A DNA stretch of 64,000 nt, from the NCBI RefSeq assembly GCF_029024925.1, contig NZ_CP118962.1, positions 2,472,001-2,536,000 of the forward strand. The letters are read 5' to 3'. Origin of the DNA: Enterococcus faecalis (lineage in GTDB: Bacteria; Bacillota; Bacilli; Lactobacillales; Enterococcaceae). Under the pieces are notes generated by a model. The model was not told the DNA's origin and did not search any database. It worked only from the letters and a program-made list of their open reading frames with translations. How positions within the stretch are numbered: the stretch's first letter is position 1; every line of letters starts with the position of its first letter. Of this stretch, positions 7,061 to 16,887 are shown piece after piece. A program made the position numbers and the translations under genes.

Positions 7061-7096
7061 CTCCTTTGCTAGTCATTAATAAACTACGCAAAGGAG
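7061..7096 (-). promoter_or_regulatory. Hairpin that covers the radC ribosome binding site
   Basis: Arms CTCCTTTGC (7061-7069 on the plus strand) and GCAAAGGAG (7088-7096) pair perfectly over nine bases. On the minus strand the 3' arm is the radC Shine-Dalgarno sequence and it is followed by GTTTTTTT. The element can hide the binding site or act as an intrinsic attenuator. Confidence 0.55.
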
Positions 7097-7107
7097 TGTT
7101 GTTTTTA

Positions 7108-7764
7108 TTATTTTAAATAATGTGGCGCTTGATGTAAACTCTCCAAGACATGTAATGTTTTCTCTTGGATAACTTCAGTTGGTTGCAATAAATCAGGTAC
7201 CATGATCACTGGAATGCCCGCACTATGAGCCGCACTTACCCCATGAAATGAGTCTTCGAAAATCAAGGTTTTCGGGGCTTCTGTTCCTAAAAGTTGACGA
7301 GCTTTTTGAAAAATTTCTGGGTCTGGTTTTGCTCGTTTAACATCCTCTGCTGAAACGATCCCTACAAAACGATCCTGAATCCCAGCATGGCTTAATAACA
7401 TTTCAATTGCTGGACGGACGTTACTTGAAGCAACTAATCGAGGAATTTTTTGATCATCTAAAAAGTCGAGAAATTCCACCACCCCTGGTTTTAAAGGTAC
7501 ATTACCAGATTGAAACTCTTGCAGGGTATCATCATAAGAACGGCGGATAAATTCTTCCACTGTGTCGTGACCATAGGATGCATAAATACGTCGGTAATTC
7601 TCTTGTACTTCTTCATCGGAAATCCCAACATAGTCTAAATAGACTTCTTTACTATATGGTAACCCCATTGCATCTGCTACTTTTTGAGTAGATGTATAGT
7701 AAATCAACTCCGTATCAAAAAGCAACCCATCCATATCAAAAATTACGCCATCAAATTTCTTCAT
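7108..7764 (-). CDS. HAD-superfamily phosphatase/phosphomutase (beta-phosphoglucomutase-like)
   Basis: 218 residues from the second of two adjacent ATG codons, the one better spaced from AGGAGG. Motif I DMDGLLFDTE holds the nucleophile Asp, motif II is VASSNV, and motif III/IV is KPDPEIFQKA followed by FEDSFHGVSAA. A helical cap between motifs I and II puts it in subclass I. It acts on a small phosphorylated metabolite in the cytoplasm, possibly a sugar phosphate or a toxic by-product. The gene overlaps the end of folC by 14 bases and precedes radC. The substrate cannot be read from sequence. Confidence 0.85.
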   Translation of the reverse strand: MKKFDGVIFDMDGLLFDTELIYYTSTQKVADAMGLPYSKEVYLDYVGISDEEVQENYRRIYASYGHDTVEEFIRRSYDDTLQEFQSGNVPLKPGVVEFLDFLDDQKIPRLVASSNVRPAIEMLLSHAGIQDRFVGIVSAEDVKRAKPDPEIFQKARQLLGTEAPKTLIFEDSFHGVSAAHSAGIPVIMVPDLLQPTEVIQEKTLHVLESLHQAPHYLK

Positions 7765-9073
7765 CATTTCCTCCTATAGTTAAAAGTAATTCTCTTACTT
7801 GAGAAACAAAATATAATGAACCTGTTACTAATAATAAATCATCTGTCGACATTTTTTCTAAAATTTCGCCTAAGCCAAATTGCCATAAAGACACAATTTC
7901 TGTTAAATCGTCTTCATATTTTTCCATTTCTGTAAGTGCAATAGCTTTAGGGTAATCAAAGCTAGTTAAGTAAAGATGCGCATTCGGTACTTGCTTTAAG
8001 TCCTGAATCATCTCATCCACATCTTTAGTTGCTAAAGCTGAAAATAAAATATGAATCGTGTGTTGTGGAAACTCTTTGCGCAAGTTTTCAACTAAGCGTT
8101 TTACTGCATGATCATTGTGGGCACCATCTAAAACAATCAACGGTTCATCACTAAGACGTTCCATTCGAGCTGGCCATTGCGCTTTAGCCAACCCTTGAGT
8201 AATGTCTCGTTCTTTAAACGGCAAATGTTGTAGTTGGCAATACTTGTCAAATAATTGAATAGCTACCGCCGCATTTTCTACTTGGTGACGCCCCAACAAG
8301 GGAACTTTAATCTTTGTCAGTTTGCCCATTTCTCCATAGAAATTAAATACTTCCCCCCATTGTGTATCAGGATGTAGATATTCCACTTGATACTCTTTGC
8401 CAAAACGAAAAATTGGACTCTGTTTTTCTTGTGCGACTTTTTCAATGACTGCTAGCGCATCAGCACAAATATTGCCTGTTACTACTGGGACTTTTTCTTT
8501 AATAATACCCGCTTTTTGATAGGCAATTTCAGCAATTGTTTCACCTAAAATTTCTGTGTGATCCTTCCCAATTGTCGTAATTCCCGTCAATAATGGCTTC
8601 ACGACATTGGTGCTATCAAGTAATCCACCTAAGCCAACTTCAACAACGGCGATATCCACTTGTTCATTCACGAAATAGTCCAAGGCCATTCCTGTCAATG
8701 TTTCGAATTCTGTAATTCCAGTCACTTCAGTGATCTGGTCTAATTCTTGAATGATTGGTTGATACTTTTCCACATAGGTAATCAATTGTTCGTCTGAAAT
8801 TGGTTGACCATTTATCGCAATTCTTTCATTAAATGATTCAATATAAGGAGAGGTAAAGGTTCCGACTTTCAAGCCCATTTCTTCTAATAGACAGCGTAAA
8901 TATGTCACGGTTGAGCCTTTACCATTGGTTCCTGCGATATGAATCGTTGGCACTTTGTTTTCTGGATGATCAATTTTTTCTAATAACGCATTAATCCGAT
9001 CCAAACCAGGTCTTGAACCAAAGGGTAACCGGCTATGAATCCATTCAATGGCTTCTTCTATTGTTAATTGCAT
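7751..9073 (-). CDS. folC: Folylpolyglutamate synthase / dihydrofolate synthase
   Basis: 440 residues from ATG 9073, nine bases after AAGGAG. The ATP loop GTNGKGSTVTYL is at about residues 49-60, and the folate/magnesium segments SPYIESFNERI and GLGGLLDSTNVV follow. The C-terminal domain has LDGAHNDHA. It adds glutamate to folates, and in many Firmicutes also to dihydropteroate. Length and all Mur-ligase-like motifs agree with FolC. It heads the leftward operon with the HAD gene and radC. Confidence 0.95.
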   Translation of the reverse strand: MQLTIEEAIEWIHSRLPFGSRPGLDRINALLEKIDHPENKVPTIHIAGTNGKGSTVTYLRCLLEEMGLKVGTFTSPYIESFNERIAINGQPISDEQLITYVEKYQPIIQELDQITEVTGITEFETLTGMALDYFVNEQVDIAVVEVGLGGLLDSTNVVKPLLTGITTIGKDHTEILGETIAEIAYQKAGIIKEKVPVVTGNICADALAVIEKVAQEKQSPIFRFGKEYQVEYLHPDTQWGEVFNFYGEMGKLTKIKVPLLGRHQVENAAVAIQLFDKYCQLQHLPFKERDITQGLAKAQWPARMERLSDEPLIVLDGAHNDHAVKRLVENLRKEFPQHTIHILFSALATKDVDEMIQDLKQVPNAHLYLTSFDYPKAIALTEMEKYEDDLTEIVSLWQFGLGEILEKMSTDDLLLVTGSLYFVSQVRELLLTIGGNDEEI

Positions 9074-9152
9074 CTTGTCCAACTCCTTGTCTTCTTCTAC
9101 ATTATAACTAAGTTAGGTGACTTTTTCACTAATAACCAATTGAAACTTTTTC

Positions 9153-9181
9153 TTGAAAACTTTTTGCATTTTTCATAATTT
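9153..9181 (+). promoter_or_regulatory. Candidate promoter of the yfhO gene
   Basis: TTGAAA, 17-base spacer, TAATTT, about 140 bases before the yfhO start in the 245-base divergent gap between folC and yfhO. A second TG-extended TAAACT box lies near 9216. Either could be used. Confidence 0.4.
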
Positions 9182-9321
9182 TGCGTTATTAGCGGATACA
9201 TTAATGAACTTATGGTAAACTAACATTCTGGATGGTTCGTTCCAGCCAGCCAATTAAAAACTATTTTTAGAGCGTTCAACACGCTTATTCATGATTTTTT
9301 TATAAAGGTGGACTTATTTTG

Positions 9322-11886
9322 ATGAAAAACAAATCGAAGCTTTTATGGTTAGGAAGTTTTTTCTTGCCGTTTTTACTTCTGTTGCTTGTATGGATGACAT
9401 TACAACTTGCGCCTTTTGGTGACAACAACTTATTAGTTAGTGATTTAGGCACACAATACATGCCTTTCTTGAGTTTTTTAAAACGCTCTTTTCACGAGGG
9501 AATAACTACATTCTACTCTTTTTCCAATGAGATTGGTGAGTCGATTGTTCCTTTGGCAGCCTATTACTTACTGAGCCCTTTTAATGTGTTGGCTTTCTTT
9601 TTTCCTTATGAACAATTACCTATAGCAATTTTATGGATTATTACCTTAAAACTTGCCTTGATGGGCACGACGATGTTTAGCTATTTAAAATACACCTATC
9701 AAAAAGTTGATGGCACCACGTTACTTTTTTCAACGTCCTATAGTTTCTGTGGCTTTGTCACCGTCTATAGCCAAAACTTTATGTGGTTGGATGCACTGAT
9801 TCTATTCCCGCTTATCTTATTGGGACTCCAACGTTTATGGGATCAACGCAAATGGGGCTTATACAGTATAACCCTGTTTTTAGCGATTGTGACGAATTAC
9901 TACATGGGTTATATGATTTGTCTCTTTGCTGTTTTGTACAGTATCTATTGGTTCTTTAAAAAGAATACCCAAGCCCATGCTATTCGGCAATTTTTTAAAC
10001 AAAGTCCGTTATTCATCCTCGTTTCTTTTTTAACAGGAACCGCAACTAGCTTTTTATTATTACCTGCAGCAGAAGGGATGCTCTATACAAAAAAAGCAGA
10101 CTTTGATGTCTCGACGTTCTTTTTAACGCCTAAGTTCAACACTTCGTTCTTCTCGCAATTAGGCTTAGGTTCTATTAATTATGAGTTGCGTTTAGACCAT
10201 TTACCAACCGTTTTTGCTGGATTATTTGTGACACTCCTCTGTGTTGCCTATTTTCAAACGAAACAAATTGCGTTAAAAGAAAGAATAGCTTCAGCAATTC
10301 TTTTATTCATTCTTTTTTTAAGCTTTTGGTTAGAAGCCTTTAATACTGTCTGGCACATGTTTCAAAGCCCAGCTGGTTTCCCTTACCGAAATGTCTTTAT
10401 TTTTAGCTTTTTATTGATTGTCTTTGCCTATGAAGTTTGGCTTAAAAAAGTGACCATTCCTTGGACCGCACCTATTATTTTTAGTCTGCTGTTAGTCATT
10501 GGCTACGGATCTTTGTATTATGGTCCACAAAAGAATCTCTTAATTTCGATCAATTATTTATGGCTAAGTTTACTTTTTATTTGGTTGATTTTCTTTTGCT
10601 TGCGTTTAGCACACAAAAAGGCCTTAAGAAACTATGTAGTCGTTGCTTTATTCTTACTGGTCAGCACAGAATTAACAACGAATTTCTGGATTTCTTTTAA
10701 ACACATGCCCTTTGGTAGCCAAGCAACATTTGCCCAAGATTACCGAAAACACAGCCAATTAATCGATGAAAAAATGGCCTCAGCACCAGAACTTTATCGC
10801 ATGAAACAAGTCATTCCTTCCAAAGAAACAGGGTTCCGTGAAATCAATAACGGCTACAACAATCCTTTACTTTATGGCTATGCTGGCGTTTCTAGCTATA
10901 CTTCGACTTTAACTGCCACTACCCAAGACACATTAAGTGCGCTAGGTTTATATCGAAAAAATGATCGCCGGATTGCTTATGTGGATAATTCACAACTAAC
11001 CAATTTACTTTTAAATGTGAAATATGACTTTTTACCAATTGAAAAACCTACGAGTGAAAAATTGCTAAAAACAGTTGGTTCCACGAAAATCATGGAAAAT
11101 GATGAAGCGATCGGTATGGGCTTTTTGGCGCCAACCGCATTAACCAAGTTAAAATTAGCAAAAAATAATCCTTTAGATGCCCAAGAAGAACTCCTGCAAA
11201 CGCTCGTGCCGACGGATAAACCTTACTTTAAAACAGCTTCGTTGATAAATGAACCTCATCATACCAACGAAACAATTGAAGCAACATTTAAAGTGAATAG
11301 CACTGGTGACTTGCATCTTTATATTCCGAATTTAAAATGGAAAAAGGTTACACAATTGAAGGTAAACCAACAAGTTATCTCGACGCCGATTTATATTGCA
11401 ACCAATCAACTGTTCAATTTAGGGCATTTTGAAAAAGGAACTACCGTGACCCTGTCACTAACTGCTGAACAAGTGGTTGATTTAACCAATTGGCAACTTC
11501 AAACTTTAGACCAAACAGCCTTTAATCGTGCGGTTGACAAATTACGCCAACAAGCTCTTCACGTGAATGCAACTAAAAAAGGCCATTTAAATGGCGCACT
11601 GAATGTACCTGGAAATGACACTCAGTTACTGTATACGTCCATTCCTTATGACCAAGATTGGCAAGTCAAATCGTCGCTACAAAAAGAACCCTTAAAAACA
11701 CAACGCATTCTAGGTGGCTTTTTAGCTGTTGAAGTCCCAGCTGGCAAACAGCAGTTAACCTTTGCCTATCATCCAAGAATGATTTATCTCGGCACTGCCG
11801 TCAGCGGAACGATTTTACTGGGAACGGCTGGTTATCTTGGCTTTAAAAAATACCGTCGAAAACGTCAGGAGGCCACTCATGACTAA
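9322..11886 (+). CDS. yfhO: YfhO-family multi-membrane-spanning protein
   Basis: 854 residues from ATG 9322 with AAAGGTGGA upstream. About a dozen hydrophobic helices fill the first 440 residues, with an early SDLGTQYMPFLSFLKR loop typical of the family. A large extracellular region follows (about 450-820), then a last helix and basic tail. In Bacillus and Listeria YfhO works as a GT-C type glycosyltransferase with CsbB/GtcA partners to decorate lipoteichoic acid. That role here is transferred from the family. No CsbB-like gene is adjacent. It overlaps the start of the next gene by eight bases. Confidence 0.85.
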   Translation: MKNKSKLLWLGSFFLPFLLLLLVWMTLQLAPFGDNNLLVSDLGTQYMPFLSFLKRSFHEGITTFYSFSNEIGESIVPLAAYYLLSPFNVLAFFFPYEQLPIAILWIITLKLALMGTTMFSYLKYTYQKVDGTTLLFSTSYSFCGFVTVYSQNFMWLDALILFPLILLGLQRLWDQRKWGLYSITLFLAIVTNYYMGYMICLFAVLYSIYWFFKKNTQAHAIRQFFKQSPLFILVSFLTGTATSFLLLPAAEGMLYTKKADFDVSTFFLTPKFNTSFFSQLGLGSINYELRLDHLPTVFAGLFVTLLCVAYFQTKQIALKERIASAILLFILFLSFWLEAFNTVWHMFQSPAGFPYRNVFIFSFLLIVFAYEVWLKKVTIPWTAPIIFSLLLVIGYGSLYYGPQKNLLISINYLWLSLLFIWLIFFCLRLAHKKALRNYVVVALFLLVSTELTTNFWISFKHMPFGSQATFAQDYRKHSQLIDEKMASAPELYRMKQVIPSKETGFREINNGYNNPLLYGYAGVSSYTSTLTATTQDTLSALGLYRKNDRRIAYVDNSQLTNLLLNVKYDFLPIEKPTSEKLLKTVGSTKIMENDEAIGMGFLAPTALTKLKLAKNNPLDAQEELLQTLVPTDKPYFKTASLINEPHHTNETIEATFKVNSTGDLHLYIPNLKWKKVTQLKVNQQVISTPIYIATNQLFNLGHFEKGTTVTLSLTAEQVVDLTNWQLQTLDQTAFNRAVDKLRQQALHVNATKKGHLNGALNVPGNDTQLLYTSIPYDQDWQVKSSLQKEPLKTQRILGGFLAVEVPAGKQQLTFAYHPRMIYLGTAVSGTILLGTAGYLGFKKYRRKRQEATHD

Positions 11887-12478
11887 TCAGAAAAAATTTT
11901 TAAATGGACTCATTCGGTGGTTACCCCTAGTTGGACTGGTGCTTTTCTTCGGCTTAATTTTATGGGGATATTCCAGAGGGATTTTTCATTCTGTTGCTTC
12001 CTTGCAAGCTTTTATTAAACAGTTTGGTAACTATGCGGTTCTGTGTTTCGTTCTTTTACAAATCGTCCAAGTGATTATCCCTATTCTACCTGGAGGAATC
12101 TCTTCTGTTGCAGGAATGTTGATGTTTGGCAATTTGCAAGGACTTTTGTATAGCTATCTTGGATTGATTATTGGTGAGTTTATTGGCTTTTTACTGGTTC
12201 GTTACTATGGACGTAGCTTTGTAAAAATAATCCTTTCACCCAATAAATACAAAAAATTTGAAGAGATTTTGGACAAAAATGAACACAATGTCAAAAAGCT
12301 CTTAATCTTTACTATGTTAGTCCCCTTCGCTCCAGATGATATTGTTTGTTTAGTGGCGGGAATTACAGATATTTCTTTAAAAGAATTCATGAAAATTGTT
12401 CTTTTATTGAAATTCTGGTCTGTGGCTACTTACAGCTACTTAATGTTGTATTTGTTTCAATTATTTGGCAAATTATAA
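11879..12478 (+). CDS. TVP38/TMEM64 (DedA-like) membrane protein
   Basis: 199 residues from ATG 11879, placed by CAGGAGG. There are about five hydrophobic segments and the family core GGISSVAGMLMFGNLQGLLYS, then GEFIGFLLVRYYGRSF and the conserved PFAPDDIVCLVAG. These proteins are related to eukaryotic VMP1/TMEM41 scramblases and to bacterial DedA, some of which recycle undecaprenyl phosphate. The overlap with yfhO (ATGACTAA) shows translational coupling. A role in supplying or recycling lipid carrier for envelope glycosylation is a reasonable inference. Confidence 0.82.
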   Translation: MTNQKKFLNGLIRWLPLVGLVLFFGLILWGYSRGIFHSVASLQAFIKQFGNYAVLCFVLLQIVQVIIPILPGGISSVAGMLMFGNLQGLLYSYLGLIIGEFIGFLLVRYYGRSFVKIILSPNKYKKFEEILDKNEHNVKKLLIFTMLVPFAPDDIVCLVAGITDISLKEFMKIVLLLKFWSVATYSYLMLYLFQLFGKL

Positions 12479-12480
12479 CA

Positions 12481-12519
12481 AAAAGACAACAAAACCAACG
12501 TTTGGTTTTGTTGTCTTTT
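12481..12519. terminator. Bidirectional terminator between TVP38 gene and valS
   Basis: Perfect 18-base arms with a three-base loop, A-rich outside on the left and TTTTCTTTTTT on the right. It serves both converging genes. Confidence 0.92.
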
Positions 12520-12524
12520 CTTTT

Positions 12525-15167
12525 TTAGATTGAACGTAATTGGGCAATCCGTTCTTTGACAGCCTCTTGTTTTTCAAGGTAGTCTTTTTCTTTTGCACGT
12601 TCTGCTTCCACGACCTCATCTGGTGCATTTGACACAAAACGTTCATTTGAAAGTTTGCCTTGCACACGTTTGACTTCTTTTGTCCATTTGTCTAATTCTT
12701 TTTCTAAGCGAGCAATTTCTTCCTCGATATTAATCAACCCAGCTAATGGTAGGAATAGTTCTGCGCCTGTTAAAACAGCGGACATGGCTAATTCTGGCGC
12801 TTCTATTTCACGACTGATGACTAATTCCTCTGGGTTACAGAAGCGTTCCAAGTAGCTAGTATTAGCTGTTAAAAATTCTTCTACTTCTGTATCGTTTGTT
12901 TTAATTAACAAGGTAATTGGTTTAGAAAGTGGTGTATTCACTTCTGCTCGAATATTCCGAACCGAACGAATAACTTCTTTCAGAACTTCCATTCCTCGAG
13001 CTGCTGCTTCATCGTTAAATTCTTCATGAACAACTGGGTACTCTGCCACAACCAATGACTCACCTTGATGCGGAATTTTTTCCCAAATTTCTTCTGTTAC
13101 AAACGGCATAATTGGATGCAATAAGCGTAAGATTTGATCCAATGTGTACACCAAGATGCTCCGTGTTGTTTGTTTAGCTGCTTCATTTTCTCCGTAAAGA
13201 ATTTCTTTACTCATTTCAATATACCAATCACAGAAATCATCCCAGATGAAGTTGTATAATTGGCGACCTGCTTCACCAAATTCAAAACGATCAAATAATT
13301 CTGTCACACGGGCGACTGTTTCGTTTAAGCGCGTTAAAATCCAACGATCAGCGACAGTCTTTTCACCACTAAAGTCAATATCTGCAGCAGTCATACCTTC
13401 TACATTCATGATAACGAAGCGACTTGCATTCCAGATCTTATTGATAAAGTTCCAAGAAGCATCCATTTTTTCATAACTAAAACGAACATCTTGACCTGGA
13501 GCTGAACCATTTGATAAGAACCAACGCAATGCATCTGCGCCATATTTTTCGATGACATCCATTGGATCAATCCCATTCCCCAATGATTTACTCATTTTGC
13601 GTCCTTGCTCATCACGAATTAAGCCGTGAATTAAGACATTTTGGAAGGGACGTTCGCCTGTAAACTCTAAGCTTTGGAAAATCATACGACTTACCCAAAA
13701 GGCAATAATATCATAGCCAGTAACTAATGTGCTTGTTGGGAAGTAACGTTGATAATCTTCGCTTGCTTCATCTGGCCAACCCATCGTTGAAAATGGCCAT
13801 AAAGCAGAACTAAACCATGTATCTAAGACGTCACTATCTTGAACCCAGTTTTCACTGTCGGCTGGTGCTTCCATCCCAACATACATCTCGCCCGTTTCTT
13901 TGTGATACCAAGCAGGAATTTGATGGCCCCACCATAATTGTCGCGAAATAACCCAGTCATGAATATTTTCCATCCAACGTAAAAATGTTTGATTGAAGCG
14001 TGGTGGATAAAATTCAACAGCGTCTTCTGTTTCTTGATTTTCTATTGCTTTTTCAGCTAATGGTCCCATTTTTACAAACCATTGGGTCGATAAACGAGGT
14101 TCCACGACAACGCCTGTTCGTTCTGAATGGCCCACGCTGTGATTCATTGTTTCGATCTTAATTAAGCGACCTAATTCTTTCAAGTCAGAGACAATCGCTT
14201 TACGTGCGGCAAAACGATCCATTCCTTCGTATTTTCCAGCCAGTTCATTCATCGTGCCGTCTTCGTTCATAACATTTACTCGAGGTAAGTCATGACGATT
14301 ACCGACTTCAAAGTCATTTGGATCATGGGCAGGTGTGATTTTTACAACCCCTGTTCCAAATTCCATATCTACATAGTCATCCGCAATAATTGGAATTTCT
14401 TTATCTACTAATGGCAAGACAACTGTCTTACCAATAAGTTCCTGATACCGTTCATCTTCTGGATGGACCGCAATCGCCGTATCTCCCAACATTGTTTCAG
14501 GACGCGTTGTCGCAATTTCAACAACGCCAGAACCATCTGATAATGGGTAGCTCATGTGGTAAAAAGCTCCTTCAATATCTTTATGGATTACTTCAATATC
14601 AGACAATGCTGTTTTCGCTTTCGGATCCCAGTTAATGATATACTCACCACGGTAAATCAAATCTTTCTCGTAAAGAGAGACAAACACTTTACGAACAGCC
14701 TCAGATAGCCCTTCATCTAAAGTGAAACGTTCACGGCTGTAATCTAAAGAAAGACCCATTTTTGCCCACTGTTCACGAATGTGAGAAGCATATTCTTCTT
14801 TCCATTCCCACACTTGATCAACAAATTTTTCACGACCTAAGTCGTAACGTGAAATTCCTTGTTGTGCTAGTTTCTCTTCTACTTTTGCTTGCGTGGCAAT
14901 TCCGGCATGGTCCATTCCTGGCAGCCATAACGTATCAAAGCCTTGCATTCTTTTTTGGCGGATAATCATATCTTGTAATGTTGTATCCCAAGCATGCCCT
15001 AAGTGTAGCTTCCCTGTTACATTAGGTGGTGGAATAACAATTGAATAGGGCTTCGCTTTTTTGTCGCCACTTGGTTTAAATAAATCTTGATCTAGCCATT
15101 TTTGATAACGGCCAGCTTCGATTTCTGTCGGTTGATATTTCGTTGGTAAGTTTTTTTCTTCTGACAT
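12525..15167 (-). CDS. valS: Valyl-tRNA synthetase
   Basis: 880 residues, the usual length. The class I signature appears as [16 protein letters not shown] (HLGH) near residue 52 and [11 protein letters not shown] near residue 525. The editing domain includes [17 protein letters not shown]-terminal coiled coil ([24 protein letters not shown]) is typical of ValRS. It charges tRNA-Val and corrects threonine mischarging. The start has GAAGGGG. The transcript begins with a T-box leader, so expression should rise when tRNA-Val is uncharged. Confidence 0.98.
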   Translation of the reverse strand: MSEEKNLPTKYQPTEIEAGRYQKWLDQDLFKPSGDKKAKPYSIVIPPPNVTGKLHLGHAWDTTLQDMIIRQKRMQGFDTLWLPGMDHAGIATQAKVEEKLAQQGISRYDLGREKFVDQVWEWKEEYASHIREQWAKMGLSLDYSRERFTLDEGLSEAVRKVFVSLYEKDLIYRGEYIINWDPKAKTALSDIEVIHKDIEGAFYHMSYPLSDGSGVVEIATTRPETMLGDTAIAVHPEDERYQELIGKTVVLPLVDKEIPIIADDYVDMEFGTGVVKITPAHDPNDFEVGNRHDLPRVNVMNEDGTMNELAGKYEGMDRFAARKAIVSDLKELGRLIKIETMNHSVGHSERTGVVVEPRLSTQWFVKMGPLAEKAIENQETEDAVEFYPPRFNQTFLRWMENIHDWVISRQLWWGHQIPAWYHKETGEMYVGMEAPADSENWVQDSDVLDTWFSSALWPFSTMGWPDEASEDYQRYFPTSTLVTGYDIIAFWVSRMIFQSLEFTGERPFQNVLIHGLIRDEQGRKMSKSLGNGIDPMDVIEKYGADALRWFLSNGSAPGQDVRFSYEKMDASWNFINKIWNASRFVIMNVEGMTAADIDFSGEKTVADRWILTRLNETVARVTELFDRFEFGEAGRQLYNFIWDDFCDWYIEMSKEILYGENEAAKQTTRSILVYTLDQILRLLHPIMPFVTEEIWEKIPHQGESLVVAEYPVVHEEFNDEAAARGMEVLKEVIRSVRNIRAEVNTPLSKPITLLIKTNDTEVEEFLTANTSYLERFCNPEELVISREIEAPELAMSAVLTGAELFLPLAGLINIEEEIARLEKELDKWTKEVKRVQGKLSNERFVSNAPDEVVEAERAKEKDYLEKQEAVKERIAQLRSI

Positions 15168-15239
15168 TTTTTCCCCTTCTTTCTTAAAATACGCGATTTG
15201 GAGCGGTAATTATTTTACAAATGAGTTTTTTGGGCTAAA

Positions 15240-15512
15240 CACTAAAATACGCCCTAAAATACTTTCGTATTTTAGGGCGTAGATTCATCTTATTTACGCG
15301 GTACCACCTAAATTGCATTTGAATTGAATTCATTCAAATGCCACTCATTCGTGAGATAACGTTCACGAAACGAATCGTTCTACTAACGTACTGTGTTCAA
15401 ACCATTGACTCACAAGCTACCTTCTCACTGGTTGTGTAAAAGTCTTGCACCTGAACGACTTTTTCTCTAAAACGACGCCAATGATACTCCTCTTGTTCGC
15501 TGTCTTTGCTTC
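15240..15512 (-). ncRNA. T-box leader (tRNA-Val sensing) of valS
   Basis: The T-box core GGTGGTACCGCG is read on the minus strand at 15309-15298. It is followed by a terminator with arms CGCCCTAAAATAC and GTATTTTAGGGCG (15286-15251) and then TATTTT. Upstream stem I sequence includes GAAGGTAGC, where GTA (a valine codon) is the likely specifier; this assignment is by eye. The promoter at 15541-15513 sets the 5' end. Uncharged tRNA-Val should pair with the T-box and prevent termination. Confidence 0.93.
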
Positions 15513-15541
15513 ATTCTACAATGAAGCGCAAACAAAGTCAA
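15513..15541 (-). promoter_or_regulatory. valS promoter
   Basis: On the minus strand TTGACT (15541-15536), 17-base spacer, TAGAAT (15518-15513). It lies just before the T-box leader. Confidence 0.75.
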
Positions 15542-15558
15542 TTTGTAATCTAGAGGGA

Positions 15559-16047
15559 TTACACTTTTTTTGTAGCTTCTAACGCTTGTTGATAATCGGG
15601 TTCCGACGAAACTTCTGAGACGATTTCTTCATAAACTAACGTTCCTTCTGGGTCAATCACAAAAATAGCACGTGCTAAACGGCCCATTTCTGGAATATAC
15701 AAACCATAAGCTGCACCAAATGAGTCTTCAGTATCATGAAGCATTTCCATTTCGACACCCTCAGCGGCACACCAATTTGCTTGTTCTTCAACTGTGTTAT
15801 TGGAAATCGTGATAATCTGAACACCGTCTAATTTCGCCGCTTCTTGATTGAAACGTTTCGTTTGCAGTGAACAAACACGTGTGTCGATATCAGGAACCAC
15901 ACTAATTAAAACCGTTTTACCTTTATAATCTGCCAAGTTGATTTCTTGGTTGTTTAAATTTTTCAAAGAAAAGACGGGGGCTTTTGTGCCAACTTCGGGC
16001 TGTTCACCTGTCAATTCTAATACGTGCCCTTTTCTTGTAACATTCAT
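15559..16047 (-). CDS. tpx: Thiol peroxidase (Tpx-type peroxiredoxin)
   Basis: 162 residues from ATG 16047, set by AGGAGG. The peroxidatic cysteine is Cys59 in DTRVCSLQT and the resolving cysteine is Cys93 in NWCAAEG, the spacing of Tpx atypical 2-Cys peroxiredoxins. It reduces hydrogen peroxide and organic peroxides in the cytoplasm using thioredoxin. It stands alone downstream of rex and upstream of the valS leader. Confidence 0.94.
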   Translation of the reverse strand: MNVTRKGHVLELTGEQPEVGTKAPVFSLKNLNNQEINLADYKGKTVLISVVPDIDTRVCSLQTKRFNQEAAKLDGVQIITISNNTVEEQANWCAAEGVEMEMLHDTEDSFGAAYGLYIPEMGRLARAIFVIDPEGTLVYEEIVSEVSSEPDYQQALEATKKV

Positions 16048-16110
16048 TCTGAAATCCTCCTTTTCTACTTTCAATAATAAGTATAGTAGAGGATTTTTAT
16101 GAAGACAATT

Positions 16111-16758
16111 TTATTGCTTTGGGCTATTTGCTAGTGAAAAAGTTTCATTAAAATAAATCAGTGTTTGCAGTTCCGTTGTTAAATCAATATACTGCACACT
16201 AACGTTGGCTGGCACACTGACACGGTCTGGCGCAAAATTTAAAATCGCAGTCACACCCGCTTGTACAATTTTGTCGATGGCTTTTTGAGCATGGTGACTT
16301 GGTACTGTAGAAATGGCTACCGTGACCCCTTCTTGTCGAACGAATGCTTCTAACTCAGACATATCATGAACTAATAACCCATTAATCGTGGTGCCAACTA
16401 AAGCCAAATCATTATCAAAAGCACAGACAATATTCAAATTCTCGTTGCGTCTAAAATTATTTTTTAATAATGCCTTGCCTAAATTGCCACAACCAATCAG
16501 AGCAATTCTTTTTTCTTCTTGCGTATTTAAAATATTACTAAATACCTCAATTAAATACGGCACATCGTAACCATAACCGCTTCGGCCCAGTTCACCAACG
16601 TGGGAAAAATCACGCCGAATCGTTGCAGAAGGAATCTGGATCATTTCACTAAACTCTCGTGATTTAATGCGTTTAACACCAGAATCCCCTAACATTTTTA
16701 AATAACGTAAATAAACCGGCAAACGTTTTGCCGTTGCTTTAGGCATTTTTTTCTCCAT
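16111..16758 (-). CDS. rex: Redox-sensing transcriptional repressor Rex
   Basis: 215 residues. The N-terminal winged helix (LPVYLRYLKMLGDSG...REFSEMIQIPSATIRRDFSHVGELGRSGYGYDV) binds DNA. The Rossmann domain has IALIGCGNLGKALL (about residues 84-97) for NAD(H). Rex represses fermentation and NADH-oxidising genes until NADH rises. The promoter is probably TTGCTC-17-TAAACT near 16787-16820. A pseudo-palindrome at 16827-16844 (TTGTGAAATAAGTACAAA) resembles half of a Rex operator, so autoregulation is possible. Confidence 0.95.
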   Translation of the reverse strand: MEKKMPKATAKRLPVYLRYLKMLGDSGVKRIKSREFSEMIQIPSATIRRDFSHVGELGRSGYGYDVPYLIEVFSNILNTQEEKRIALIGCGNLGKALLKNNFRRNENLNIVCAFDNDLALVGTTINGLLVHDMSELEAFVRQEGVTVAISTVPSHHAQKAIDKIVQAGVTAILNFAPDRVSVPANVSVQYIDLTTELQTLIYFNETFSLANSPKQ

Positions 16759-16826
16759 CCTCTGTCCTCCTTGTTACCTACTTCACATATTCAGTTTATC
16801 ACGGTTCCCCTCTCCGAGCAACTTGT

Positions 16827-16844
16827 TTGTGAAATAAGTACAAA
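16827..16844. promoter_or_regulatory. Possible Rex-like operator upstream of rex
   Basis: TTGTGAAATAAGTACAAA keeps the left half site of the Rex consensus and an imperfect right half. It partly overlaps the thiI terminator. Low support. Confidence 0.3.
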
Positions 16845-16886
16845 ATAAATACAGTGACGTCTAAGCGACCGTCACTGTATTTATTT
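16843..16886 (-). terminator. Terminator of thiI
   Basis: Seventeen-base arms (16843-16859 and 16870-16886) around a ten-base loop, ending in TATTTATTT, directly at the end of thiI. Confidence 0.82.
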
Positions 16887-16887
16887 C

